Shown one piece after another: positions 1-11,876 of a stretch of DNA of 64,000 bases. The first letter of the stretch is position 1. Every line of letters starts with the position of its first letter. The position numbers were made by a program, and so were the translations under genes. The stretch is from Aegilops tauschii subsp. strangulata (Eukaryota; Streptophyta; Magnoliopsida; Poales; Poaceae), in NCBI RefSeq assembly GCF_002575655.3, contig NC_053035.3, positions 506,136,601 through 506,200,600 of the forward strand, given 5' to 3'. Under the pieces are notes generated by a model. The model ran no database searches. It saw only the letters and a list, made by a program, of their open reading frames with translations, and had not been told where the DNA came from.

Positions 1-1965
1 TCGCCGAGCCCCCGCCGGAGCCTCGCCGACCCCGCCGGAGCCCGTCCCGACGAGGTACCGAGCCGCCGCCGTTTGCCGGTTTTCTAAAAAAAAAACAATT
101 CGTTTTTTTCTAAACCCTAGATCGGTTTATTTTTTTTCGGTTTTATTATTTAGTGAACGTTCACCGACCCGTTCGTTTTAACGAACGTGTTCGTCGGATT
201 TTCCCTGTTAACGAACGTTCGTTCGTTTAACCGTTCGTCAGTTTTCTTTTTTGTCGGATTTTTTCCGCGATTTTCCAGATCCCGATTCCTGATCGGATCT
301 TCGTTTTCATTTAACTTTTCGCCCGTTTATCGGAAATCAGGCGATTCAAGCGCCTAGAGTTTCGTCTCGAAATTCTCTTTCCGTTTAACCTACTCAAACA
401 AGTTTTTGCTACTGTAAAATTTGACCTAGATCCAGATTAGTAAACGAAGCTTGTTTCTTTCGCCGTTTGACTTTCGTTGCTTCGTTCGATTTGATTCTTT
501 TTGCAAACCGGAGTTCTTAAGTTGAACTTTCTGGTTGTATCTTTTATTCGAGTTTTACCTGTGCATTAGATGAGTACTTATTCTTTGCTTGTTTGTTTGC
601 GATAGAGTACCCGGAGTGCGCCGCTTGTTACTTCGAATCTCTAGGTTTCGCGGATCATCAGCAAGGCAAGTAACACTTTGATCATACTTTTCCATACCCA
701 GTTTTTATTGCATTAGATCAATCCTCAAACATTGCATGGTTAGGATCTAATTAAATTGTGGGTATTGGGAAGTAGTTGAGGTAGTACCTATTACTTGTTT
801 TATTTATCAAACCCTTGGGAGTTACTTCTACGTTGCTTATATTGCCATGCTATGCTCGTAGACGTGGATTGGGTTTGAGAGATATTCATGACAGATGTGA
901 GATTGTTAATAATGGTTTACTTAAGGTGGCAACTAAAACTCACATCTGGGTGGATTGAGGCACCTGGGGAACCCAGTGCTGCCTGTATTTTTGGATATCC
1001 CGGGGTACCCGTGTGATCATCCTATGGACCGCCACCCAGGCTAAAAGGGATCATGAGATTTTTCATGCTAGAAACTTCCGTGTGCAGCCACAAGCTATTA
1101 TGGGCTCTAGCATAGTTGATTAAGTTGTGTGAGCTCTTGAAGAGGTAGACTAGCAGATGTAGGGGATGTAGGTGGTACGGTCTACCCGGAGTAGAGAGTT
1201 AACGCTTCTGAAAGACTGTGTCTCGGTCATCCGTTTCTCAAACATCATGCAGTGCGAGAATCAAGCGGAGGCGATCGAGTCTTGTGGGGAAAAGTGCGCA
1301 AACCTCTGCAGAGTGTACAAACTAATCATGGTTAGCCGTGTCCCCGGTTATGGACAACTTGAGTATCTAGTACCTGGATTATCATGTGAATCTCATCACC
1401 ATGTTACTTTAATTAATTTTGTTGGGTTAATGATGACACTTAATTGGGATTGAGTTGGAGGTACCTTCTCAATGTTTAACAACCACCATGATAGTTAAAC
1501 ATAACTTATTCCTTTGCAGTAGGGAAAAATTGGCTTTTCGCAAAACTGTAACCATAGAGCTTTCCACCAGCCATATATGCATGTAGTATAGCATTATTAT
1601 GTTCATTATTCTCTATGTGTTATATTGCCAGCATATTCCATGTGCTGACCCGTTTTCGGGCTGCAATGTTTCATGTTGCAGACTTTTCAGACGACGAGTA
1701 AGGTGCCTTAGGTCGTGGTCTTATACTCAGTGATGCCGTTGGAGTTGATGGACTCACTTATCTTCGAAGCCTTCCGCTGTTATCATTTTAGATGGCCTTA
1801 AGCCATATTTATCATACTTATTCTCTTTTGAGATATTTATTGTAATAAGTGTGTGATTGCTACTCTGTTATAAATCCTCCATTTGTACTGTGCGTGTCAG
1901 CATTATAGATCCAGGGATGACACTGGTGCACAGCAGCACAGACTGTTTGAGGTCTGGTCGCTACA
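1..1965 (+). repeat. 5' LTR of the chromovirus, partial
   Basis: Base 1 corresponds to 8200 in the right LTR, so about 793 bp of the LTR lie outside the window. The LTR ends in CTACA at 1965, four bases before the primer binding site. The 93-residue ORF at 1172-1453 recurs with the same translation at 9370-9651 in the other LTR, so it is part of the repeat and not an independent gene. Confidence 0.88.
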
Positions 1966-1969
1966 AAGG

Positions 1970-1981
1970 TGGTATCAGAGC
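1970..1981 (+). other. Primer binding site, initiator-tRNA-Met type
   Basis: TGGTATCAGAGC lies just downstream of the 5' LTR end. It is complementary to the 3' end of plant initiator tRNA-Met, the usual primer for Tekay-type elements. Confidence 0.9.
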
Positions 1982-2076
1982 ACACGCTGACTGTAGGACA
2001 CGACCACTAAGCTTAAACCCTAGAACACTTCTCTCTTCTCATTTCTGACCCCTCTCCACTTTCTACTCTTTTAGGA

Positions 2077-2808
2077 ATGGCGGATGCAAGGAGCAAGTTC
2101 ATGCAACCAGATGAAGATACGCCTTTTGGACGTCACTTGAAGGAAGTCACTAAGTACTTGAACATAGGAATACCAAGCATCACCGGAACTTACAACGCCA
2201 CATTACCTGAAGAGGAGAGCTGGAAGATTCAAGTTCAAGTTCCAGGAAGGACGTTTGCGCCAGTTACTGAACCTATAAGATTGGCTTTTGAAGCACCAAC
2301 CTGGAGTTTAGGGAAGAGCATGGCAGCCCACATCGCTATGGGACGCATTGGAGAAGTCTACCACAGGGAGCTTAAGGATACTATTTATCAGATTTGTGGA
2401 CGCCGAGACGAGCAATGGGAGATGATCAGCACCAAGAAGGATGGATCAATTGCAGCTTTCATCCAGGAGCAAAACCAACACATTCGTCGCCAGGAGAACC
2501 AGATGTGCTCAGACAAGATAGAGCTGAAGAAGGCGTTGACGAAAATCAAGGAGCTGGAGGAAGAACTCAAGGCTACACGCGAGGATTATCTGGAGGAAAT
2601 CATCGCACTAGTAGGAAAGAATGATGACCTGGAGAAGAAGATTGGAGTATTCATGGGAAATCCAGTGTCAAAAGCAGAAGATGACGAATGCGCTTGCCCG
2701 GATAACTACATCATCATCGACGACACCGACTCGGACCCCAGTGAAGATGACTTTGTTGGTGAAGCTGGAGCAGATATTATGGAGTCTTCAACTGATCAGA
2801 ATTTCTAG
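2077..2808 (+). CDS. Extra ORF upstream of gag, coiled-coil protein of unknown function
   Basis: This 243-residue uninterrupted ORF lies between the primer binding site and gag, where a standard gypsy element has only leader. It starts at the first ATG of the leader region (MADARSKF). Residues about 1-115 look globular (motifs such as PFGRHLKEVTKYLNIG). Residues about 140-205 are rich in E, K and L with heptad-like spacing (KALTKIKELEEELKATRE) and probably form a coiled coil. The C-terminal 40 residues are very acidic (DDTDSDPSEDD). It has no zinc knuckle, protease or polymerase motif. It is intact although the gag-pol beside it has several breaks. Extra ORFs are a known class in plant Ty3/gypsy elements; the function is unknown to me. 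It could be translated from a spliced or separate mRNA, since gag begins about 200 bp further on. Confidence 0.7.
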   Translation: MADARSKFMQPDEDTPFGRHLKEVTKYLNIGIPSITGTYNATLPEEESWKIQVQVPGRTFAPVTEPIRLAFEAPTWSLGKSMAAHIAMGRIGEVYHRELKDTIYQICGRRDEQWEMISTKKDGSIAAFIQEQNQHIRRQENQMCSDKIELKKALTKIKELEEELKATREDYLEEIIALVGKNDDLEKKIGVFMGNPVSKAEDDECACPDNYIIIDDTDSDPSEDDFVGEAGADIMESSTDQNF

Positions 2809-3005
2809 TAGACCACCATATCAGTAGTAGTTTTCCCCCATTTAATAGTATAGTTCAAGCACTTTGTAACGCTAGTTAGATCGATTGTATGCCTTGTTTG
2901 AATTGATTGAGTGATATTGATTGTATTTGTCTCATGAGCATATGGGTAGTGTTTCCTCTCTAGACCTCATTCTATTCTTAACTCTCATCTTTTCTAACCC
3001 ATCAG

Positions 3006-6000
3006 ATGCCTCCGAGACGCGACACCGGATTTGTTTTCCCACCAGAGATCACTCAGTTGATTCAGCAATAGAATGCCCTGATGCAAGTGTTGGTACAGAA
3101 CCAAGGCAACAACAACAACAACAACCCACCACCTCCACCTGTTGATCACTTAGCCCGTTTCTTGAGGCTAAATCCGCCGGTGTTTTCCAGCAGCACCGAG
3201 CTGATTGTTGCAGATGATTGGCTCCGCAAAGTTGGAAGGGAGTTGGCCACTGCAGGATGCACAGATGCGGAAAGAGTGCGTTTTGCCGCACATCAGCTTG
3301 ATGGACCCGCAGCATCATGGTGGGAGAATTACACAGCCACACACCCTATTGACACTGTCACATGGGACCAGTTTCAGCAAGCTTTCCGTACAGCCCATGT
3401 TTCAGCAGGAGCTATGGCTATGAAGAAGCGTGAGTTTCGCAACCTACGCCAAGGAGGACGCACCGTAGGCCAGTATGTGGAGGATTTTAGTAAGTTAGCA
3501 CGTTATGCACCAGATGACGTTGCTACAGATGCAGCCAAGCAGGAGAAGTTTTTGGAAGGACTGAATGATGAGCTGAGCATGCAGCTAATGGTAGCAACCT
3601 TCAACAACTACCAGGAGTTGGTAGATAGAGCACTCATGATTGAAGGGAAGCAGCAGCAGATTGAAAACCGTAAGAGGAAGTATGGACAAGGGAAGTACAA
3701 TTCTGGAGCTCAGCAGAAGCCACGTTTTGCCCCGAAACCAGGAGGGCAGTTTCAACATACCCATGGAGGAGGTAGTTCGCACAACCATAATGGCTCCAAG
3801 AATGGTAATGGGAATGGAGGAAGCAACGGACAGAACCGCACCAACCCATCTACCCCAGCCAAGAGGGATCTAAGCCACATTAATTGTTTCAAGTGCCAGA
3901 AAACTGGACACTATGCAAATGATTGTCCTGAAGCCCAGAATGGAAATGGCAATGGAAGCTCTGGGAAGAAGCCGAACCCTTTCAATAAAGGACATGTGAA
4001 CCACGTGAGCGTGGAAGAGGTTGAAGCACAGCCTGATGCAGTAATAGGTAAGTTTATGGTTAAGTCATTTACGGCACTCGTTCTTTTTTATACTGGCGCA
4101 TCGCATTCATACATATCAAGGGGATTTGTGGATAAGTATAAACTGCCAACCCAAGCCCTTAGGTCACCCATGTTAGTAACCTCGCCAGGAGCAGAGTATA
4201 TGGCTAGTTTATGGTGTGAACGGTTACCGTTAAGGATTGGTAACTACCTGTTTCCCTCAGACCTAATAATATTGGAATCGCAAGGATTGGATGTGATATT
4301 AGGCATGGATTGGTTATCAAAGTATGGAGGGAACATTGATTGTGCCAGTAAGTCGATTATGCTTACCACCCCGGAAGGAAGAAGGATCAAGTATGTATCC
4401 CGGCATGTGCCAAAGAGGACTCAAGTGAATTCCTTATCAGGAGTTGTACAGGAGGAGGTACCAGTGGTGAAGGATTACCCGGATGTATTTCCAGAAGAGT
4501 TGCCAGGCATGCCACCAGATAGAGACATTGAGTTCTTGATTGAACTTTTGCCAGGCACAGGGCCAATATCTAAGAGACCGTACAGGATGCCCGCAAAACA
4601 TTTGGAGGAAATTAAGAAGCAGATTAAGGAGTTATTGGATAAAGGCTATATTCGCCCAAGTTCGTCACCTTGGGGATCACCAGTACTTCTAGTGGAGAAG
4701 AAAGATGGATCGTTGAGGATGGTTGTTGATTACCGTGTATTGAATGAAGTGACCATCAAAAAACAAGTACCCACTGCCGATGATCAATGATTTGTTTGAC
4801 CGCTTACAAGGAGCTAAAGTATTTTCCAAGATCGATCTACGATCAGGATACCATCAGTTAAAGATTCGAGAGCAGGATATACCTAAGACGGCCTTTACCA
4901 CCAGATATGGGCTATATGAGTATACCGTTATGTCATTTGGTCTGACTAACGCACCTGCCTATTTCATGAACCTGATGAACAAAGTGTTTATGGAGTTTTT
5001 GGATAAGTTCGTCGTGTGTTCATAGACGATATTTTAGTCTTTTCCAAGAATGAAGAAGAGCATAAGGAGCATTTGCGTTTGGTACTTGAGAAGCTCAGAG
5101 AACATCAGTTATACGCCAAGTTCAGCAAATGTGAATTTTGGCTGAAGGAAGTTGGATTCCTCGGACATGTTATATCTGGAGAAGGAATAGCAGTAGACCC
5201 CGCCAAAGTTGACACGGTAAAAAGTTGGGAATCACCCACGTCAGTTGGAGAGATCCGGAGTTTCCTTGGACTTGCAGGATACTACCGGAGGTTTATTGAG
5301 AATTTCTCAAAGATTGCAAAACCCATGACTGAGCTATTAAAGAAGGACACCAAGTTCAATTGGACTGAGGAATGTGAAGCTAGTTTCCAAGAATTGAAGA
5401 AACGATTGGTTACATCACCAGTGTTGATTCTGCCAGATCAACGCAAGGATTATGAAGTTTATTGCGACGCTTCTCGTCGAGGACTTGGAGCAGTGCTTAT
5501 GCAGGAAGGAAGAGTTGTGTCATATGCTTCACGACGACTTAAACCCCATGAGAAGAATTATGCCACATATGATTTGGAATTAGCAGCCGTAGTGCATGCG
5601 TTGAAGACATGGAGACATTTTCTCATCGGAAACCATTGTGAGGTGTACACGGATCACAAGAGTTTGAAGTACATTTTCGCGCAGAAGGAGTTAAATCTCA
5701 GACAGAGGAGATGGTTGGAGCTTATTAAGGACTATGATATGAGATTGCATTATCACCCAGGGAAGGCTAACGTAGTAGCAGATGCGTTGAGCCGCAAGAG
5801 CCATGTCAACACCCTCATGACAGGAGAGTTACCTCAGGAGTTAGCCGAGGACCTTCGCGAGCTATGTTTGGAGATAGTCCCAAGAGGCTACTTAGCAACA
5901 TTGGAGATTCAGTCTACCTTGATGGAAAAGATCAGAGAAGCTCAGAAGACAGACAAGGAGATTGATGAGATAAAGGAAAAGATGACCAAAGGAAAAGCCA

Positions 6001-7394
6001 AGGGATTTCGTGAGGATGAGCACGATACCTTATGGTTTGAGGACCGCGTTTACATGCCCAATGATCCGGAGATCAGGAAGTTGATTTTGCAAGAGGCCCA
6101 TGATTCACCGTATTCGATTCACCCAAGAAATACCAAGATGTATTTGGATTTGAAGGATACTTTCTCGTGGACCGGAATGAAGAAGGACATTGCGGAGTAT
6201 GTAGTAGTTTGTGATGTATGTCAGAGAGTGAAGGCAGAACATCAGAAGCCAGCAGGATTGCTACAACCATTGCCAATACCCGAATGGAAGTGGGATAAAA
6301 TAGGCATGGATTTTATCACGGGATTGCCCAGGACTCGTTCAGGCTATGACTCAATATGGGTTGTAGTCGACCGTTTGACGAAAGTAGCTCATTTCATTCC
6401 AGTGAAGACCACTTACACCAGTGCTAAGTTGGCAAAGATATACATGATCAGGATCGTATGTTTGCATGGAGTTCCGAGGACCATTGTATCAGACAGAGGA
6501 ACCCAGTTTACCTCGAAGTTTTGGAAGCAGTTACATGAAACATTGGGAACCAGGCTAGAATTTAGTACAACCTTTCACCCACAGACAGATGGACAGACCG
6601 AGAGAGTCAATCAGATTTTGGAGGACATGTTGAGAGCTTGTGCACTAGATTATGGATCTAGTTGGGACGATAATTTGCCATATGCAGAGTTTTCTTACAC
6701 CAACAGTTATCAAACTAGTTTGAAGATGGCCCCTTTCGAAGCTTTGTACGGAAGGAGGTGTAGAACACCGTTGTTATGGGACGAAGTTGGAGACCGTCAG
6801 TTGTTTGGACCAGATTTGATTAAGGAGTCTGAACAGAAAGTGAGGTTGATTCGCGATAGGCTCAAGGTAGCCCAGTCCAGGCAGAAGAGTTATGCGGATT
6901 CAAAACGTAAGGAGACAGTTCACGAAGTCGGAGACAGAGTTTATCTGCGAGTATCGCCACTTCGAGGAGTGAAGCGCTTTGGAGTTAAGGGAAAGCTAGC
7001 GCCCCGTTTTATTGGACCATACAGAGTTTTGGAACGTATGGGAGAAGTTGCCTACAAGATGGAATTGCCTGAAGGATTGTCAGGAGTTCATGATGTATTT
7101 CATGTTTCCCAGTTGAAGAAGTGCCACGCAGAGATGGCTGAGATACCACTGAGAGATACAGTGCCACTGGAAGCGATTCAGCTGGAAAGCGATTTGACCT
7201 ATGAGGAGAAACCAGTTAAGATTCTTGAATATGCCAGCCGAGTTACCCGCAGTAAGGTTATCAAGTTTTGCAAAGTCCAGTGGAGTCACCATACGGAAGA
7301 TGAAGCCACCTGGGAGCGAGAGGAAGATCTACGGAAGGACCACTCTCACCTATTTTCTAGCCAACCCGAATCTCGAGGGCGAGATTCATCTTAA
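3006..7394 (+). pseudogene. gag-pol: Broken gag-pol polyprotein of the chromovirus
   Basis: The gag ATG is at 3006. An in-frame TAG at 3069-3071 interrupts gag after 21 codons. Downstream are the gag core, a CCHC zinc knuckle ([14 protein letters not shown], about 3888-3930) and an aspartic protease whose catalytic triplet reads YTGA where the family has DTGA (about 4090). Reverse transcriptase follows, broken by a frameshift in the A-run at 4758-4763 and by a second one at about 5010-5017, just before the FIDD catalytic box. RNase H ([20 protein letters not shown]), the integrase zinc finger ([11 protein letters not shown]) and the integrase core ([25 protein letters not shown]) are preserved. 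The C-terminus is a chromodomain ([18 protein letters not shown]) thought to guide integration to chromatin. The copy cannot make a full polyprotein. Confidence 0.9.
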
Positions 7395-7406
7395 GGGGGG
7401 TAGGTT
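7393..7406 (+). other. Polypurine tract of the chromovirus
   Basis: The purine-rich stretch TAAGGGGGGTAGG lies between the pol stop and the TGTAACATCCC start of the 3' LTR. This is the expected site for plus-strand DNA priming. Confidence 0.75.
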
Positions 7407-9796
7407 TGTAACATCCCAAATTTTCAATTTGGAATGTTATACATTAGATCATCATTGCATAGCATATTTTATTGCATTTTGGCAAATCCTCGATAAATCC
7501 TAAGCAACTCAAGGACCCTCGGAGAGAGTTGGGGATTTAACCGGTTTTTCATATTTGATTTTTATCAAATAATAAAACGAGGATTTTGGTTTTAATTATT
7601 TTCTCTTCGGAAAAATATTTCACATTAAAATAAATGAGAGGAGAAAATATGACTTCTCCAAAACAATTGAAATACTGGAGGAAAAATATTAAAATCATAT
7701 ATTGGATTTTATTCAGATTTTATTTGCAATTTTAATTGCATTAAAAAATTGCACGTTTTCAAAACTGCATGTTTGGGTCAAAAAAATGTTCACCTTGTTC
7801 TAATTAATTTTATTAGACGACGAAAATTTGTTTTATCATTTTTGGATTTTTATTTATTTTTCTGCGATTTTTTTAGATTCGGCGGAATATATTAAAAAAA
7901 ACCCCGCGCCCGACCGGGCCGAGGCCCAGCCGAGCCGGCCGACCCACCTCCCTCGTCTCCCTCGCGCGCACGCAGCCGCCGCCGCGCCCGAGTCCGCCTG
8001 GAGCACGACCACCGCCGCTTTGCCCCCTCCCCCACGCCACCAGCCCCCCTCTCTTATAAGCCGCCGCCCCCCTTCACCCCGTCCCCGCCCCAAGCCGACC
8101 CCGCCGGAGCCCGCAGCGCCGCCGCCCGAGCCCGCCACCCCGCTCGCCGTGCGCCGCCGCCGACGCCGCCCCTCGCCGCCCCGCCGCCCCAAGCCGCCCT
8201 CGCCGAGCCCCCGCCGGAGCCTCGCCGACCCCGCCGGAGCCCGTCCCGACGAGGTACCGAGCCGCCACCGTTTGCTGGTTTTCTAAAAAAAAACCGTTCA
8301 TTTTTTTCTAAACCCTAGATCGGTTTATTTTTTTTCGGTTTTATTATTTAGTGAACGTTCACCGACCCGTTCGTTTTAACGAACGTGTTCGTCGGATTTT
8401 CGCTGTTAACGAATGTTCGTTCGTTTAACCGTTCGTCAGTTTTCTTTTTTGTCGGATTTTTTTCGCGATTTTCCAGATCCCGATTCCTGATCGGATCTTC
8501 GTTTTCGTTTAACTTTTCGCTCGTTTATCGGAAATCAGGCGATTCAAGCGCCTAGAGTTTCGTCTCGAAATTCTCTTTCCGTTTAACCTACTCAAACAAG
8601 TTTTTGCTACTGTTAAATTTGACCTAGATCCAGATTAGTAAACGAAGCTTGTTTCTTTCGCCGTTTGACTTTCGTTGCTTCGTTCGATTTGATTCTTTCT
8701 GCAAACCGGAGTTCTTAAGTTGAACTTTCTGGTTGTATCTTTTATTCGAGTTTTACCTGTGCATTAGATGAGTACTTATTCTTTGCTTGTTTGTTTGCGA
8801 TAGAGTACCCGGAGTGCGCCGCTTGTTACTTCGAATCTCTAGGTTTCGCGGATCATCAGCAAGGCAAGTAACACTTTGATCATACTTTTCCATACCCAGT
8901 TTTTATTGCATTAGATCAATCCTCAAACATTGCATGGTTAGGATCTAATTAAATTGTGGGTATTGGGAAGTAGTTGAGGTAGTACCTATTACCTGTTTTA
9001 TTTATCAAACCCTTGGGAGTTACTTCTACGTTGCTTATATTGCCATGCTATGCTCGTAGACGTGGATTGGGTTTGAGACATATTCATGACAGATGTCAGG
9101 TTGTTAATAATGGTTTACTTAAGGTGGCAACTAAAACTCACATCTGGGTGGATTGAGGCACCTGGGGAGCCTAGTGCTGCCTGTATTTTTGGATATCCCG
9201 GGGTACCCGTGTGATCATCCTATGGACCGCCACCCAGGCTAAAAGGGATCATGAGATTTTTCATGCTAGAAACTTCCGTGTGCAGCCATAAGCTATTATG
9301 GGCTCTAGCATAGTTGATTAAGTTGTGTGAGCTCTTGAAGAGGTAGACTAGCAGATGTAGGGGATGTAGGTGGTACGGTCTACCCGGAGTAGAGAGTTAA
9401 CGCTTCTGAAAGACTGTGTCTCGGTCATCCGTTTCTCAAACATCATGCAGTGCGAGAATCAAGCGGAGGCGATCGAGTCTTGTGGGGAAAAGTGCGCAAA
9501 CCTCTGCAGAGTGTACAAACTAATCATGGTTAGCCGTGTCCCCGGTTATGGACAACTTGAGTATCTAGTACCTGGATTATCATGTGAATCTCATCACCAT
9601 GTTACTTTAATTAATTTTGTTGGGTTAATGATGACACTTAATTGGGATTGAGTTGGAGGTACCTTCTCAATGTTTAACAACCACCATGATAGTTAAACAT
9701 AACTTATTCCTTTGCAGTAGGGAAAAATTGGCTTTTCGCAAAACTGTAACCATAGAGCTTTCCACCAGCCATATATGCATGTAATATAGCATTATT
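7407..9796 (+). repeat. 3' LTR of the chromovirus, 3'-truncated
   Basis: It opens with TGTAACATCCC and matches the left LTR from base 8200 onward. The match stops at 9796, where unrelated copia sequence starts, so the last about 367 bp are missing. The LTR holds an A+T-rich U3, then a very GC-rich block (about 7900-8260) around the predicted transcription start, then a long leader. The proline/arginine-rich ORFs in the GC block (7828-8286 and its antisense) look like composition artefacts. Confidence 0.88.
8055..8060 (+). promoter_or_regulatory. Predicted TATA box in the LTR
   Basis: CTTATAAGCC sits inside a pyrimidine/GC-rich stretch, the only good TATA-like motif at the AT-to-GC transition of the LTR. 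Transcription would begin about 30 bp downstream. The position is inferred from sequence alone. Confidence 0.45.
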
Positions 9797-11876
9797 GAGG
9801 CTCGCGGCGGGTATCGTTATTTTCTGAACTTCACAGATGATTTGAGCAGATATGGGTATATCTACTTGATGAAACATAAGTCTGAAACATTTGAAAAGTT
9901 CATATAATTTCAGAGTGAAGTGGAAAATCATCGGAACAAAAAAATAAAGTTTCTACGATCTGATCGCGGAGACGAATATTTGAGTTACGAGTTTGGCCTT
10001 CAGTTAAAATGATGTGAAATAGTTTCACTACTCACGCCACCTGGAGCACCACAGTGTAATGGTGTGTCCGAACGTCGTTACCGTACTTTATTAGATATGG
10101 TGCGATCTATGATGTCTCTTACCGATCTACCACTATCGTTTTGGGGTTATGCATTAGAGACAGCTACATTCACGTTAAATAGGGCACCGTCTAAATCCGT
10201 TGAGACCACACCGTATGAACTATGGTTTGGCAAGAAACCTAAGCTGTCGTTTCTTAAAGTTTGAGGTTGCAATGCTTATGTGAAAAAGGTTTCAACCTGA
10301 TAAGCTCAAACCCAAATCGGAGAAGTGCGTCTTCATAGGATACCCAAAAGAAAATGTTGGGTACACCTTCTATCACAGATCCGAAGGCAAGATATTCGTT
10401 CCTGAGAATGGAACCTTTCTAGAGAAGGAGTTTCTCTCGAAAGAAGTGAGTGGGAGGAAAGTAAAACTTGATGAGGTAATTGTACCTTCTTCCGAATTGG
10501 AGAATAGTTCATCACAGAAATCAGTTCCAGTGATGCGTACACCAATTAGTGAGGAAGTTAATGATGATGATCATAAAACTTTGGATCAAGTTACTACAGA
10601 ACTTCGTAGATCAACCAAAGCACGATCCGCACCAGAGTGGTACGGTAATCATGTACTGGAAGTCATGTTACTAGACCATGATAAACCTACGAACTATGAG
10701 GAAGCGATGATGAGCCCAGATTCCGCGAAATGGCTTGAGGCCATGAAATCTGAGATGAGATCCATGTATGAGAACAAAGTATGGACTTTGATTGACTTGC
10801 CCAATGATCGGCGAGCCATTGAGATTAAATGGATCTTCAAGAGGAAGATGGACGCTGATAGTAGTGTTACTATCTACAAAGCTAGAATTGTCGCAAAAGG
10901 TTTTCGACAAGTTCAAGGTGTTGACTACGATTAGAGTTTCTCACTCGTATCTATTCTTAAGTTTGTCCGAATCATGTTAGCAATTGCCGCATTTTATGAA
11001 ATCTGGCAAATGGATAAACAAAACTGCATTCCTTAATGGATTTATTAAAGAAGAGTTGTATATGATGCAACCAGAAGGTTTTGTCAATCCTAAAGGTGCT
11101 AACAAAATATGCAAGCTCCAGCGATCCATCTATGGACTGGTGCAAGCATCTTGGAGTTGGAATATACGCTTTGATAAGTTGATCAAAGGATATAGTTTTA
11201 TACAGACTTGCGGTGAAGCCTGTATTTACAAGAAAGTGAGTGGGAGCACTACAGCATTTCTGATAAGTATATGTGAATGACATATTGTTGATCGGAAATA
11301 ATGTAGAATTATTCTGCAAAGCATAAAGGAGTGTTTGAAAGGAGTTTTTCAAAGAAAGACCTCGGTGAAGCTGCTTACATATTGAGCATCAAGATCTATA
11401 GAGATAGATCAAGACACTTGATAAGTTTTTCAATGAGTACATACCTTGACAAGATTTTGAAGTAGTTCAAAATGGAACAGTCAAAGAAAGAGTTCTTGCC
11501 TGTGTTACAAGGTGTGAAATTGAGTAAGACTCAAAGCTCGACCACGGCAGAAGATAGAAAGAGAATGAAAGCCATTCCCTATGCCTCAGCCATAGGTTCT
11601 ATAAAGTATGCCATGCTGTGTACCAGATCTATTGTATACCCTACACTGATTTTGGCAAGGGAGTACAATAGTGATCTAGGAGTTGATCACTGGACAGCGG
11701 TCAAAATTATCCTTAGTGGAATAAGGATATGTTTCTCGATTATGGAGGTGACAAAAAGGTTCGTCGTAAAGGGTTACGTTGTTGCAAATTTTGACACTGA
11801 TCCAGATGACTCTAAGTCTCAATCTGGATACATATTGAAAGTGGGAGCAATTAGCTAGAGTAGCTCCGTGCACCCA
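9797..11876 (+). pseudogene. Ty1/copia pol fragment (BARE/Angela-like), decayed
   Basis: The fragment starts inside the integrase core (FTDDLSRYGYIYLMKHKSETF in another frame at about 9823) and runs through the integrase C-terminus (10064-10264), the linker (10446-10660), reverse transcriptase (WIFKRKMDADSSVTIYKARI, KGFRQVQGVDYD) and RNase H (about 11472-11876). Stops and frameshifts split it into short ORFs. There is no LTR, gag or primer site. The order and wording match the degraded pol at about 43.4-45.4 kb in this window, so both belong to the same copia group. Both ends are abrupt, against the chromovirus LTR on the left and unassigned DNA on the right. Confidence 0.85.

Larger units (their letters stand above)
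1..9796 (+). mobile_element. Ty3/gypsy chromovirus (Tekay-like), nearly complete
   Basis: An LTR retrotransposon in plus orientation. The two LTR copies flank a 5.4-kb internal region with a methionine-tRNA-type primer binding site, an extra ORF, gag-pol and a polypurine tract. The pol order is protease, reverse transcriptase, RNase H, integrase, then a C-terminal chromodomain; this order defines chromoviruses, and the long LTR (about 2.76 kb when the two copies are combined) fits the Tekay clade. The left LTR is cut by the window edge and the right LTR lacks its last roughly 367 bp. I count about 20-25 differences over the roughly 1.6 kb shared by the LTRs, so insertion is recent on plant scales. 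Clade is inferred from domain content; no family name is claimed. Confidence 0.88.

Noticed and set aside
1172..1453. 93-residue ORF, repeated with the same translation at 9370-9651
   Set aside because: It lies inside both LTR copies and is kept only because the LTRs are nearly identical; no protein features.
1970..1981. Possible tRNA gene piece (TGGTATCAGAGC)
   Set aside because: Only the 12-base primer binding site is present; no cloverleaf around it.
7828..8301. Long proline/arginine-rich ORFs on both strands
   Set aside because: Caused by the GC-rich LTR block; open in several frames at once with no recognisable domain.
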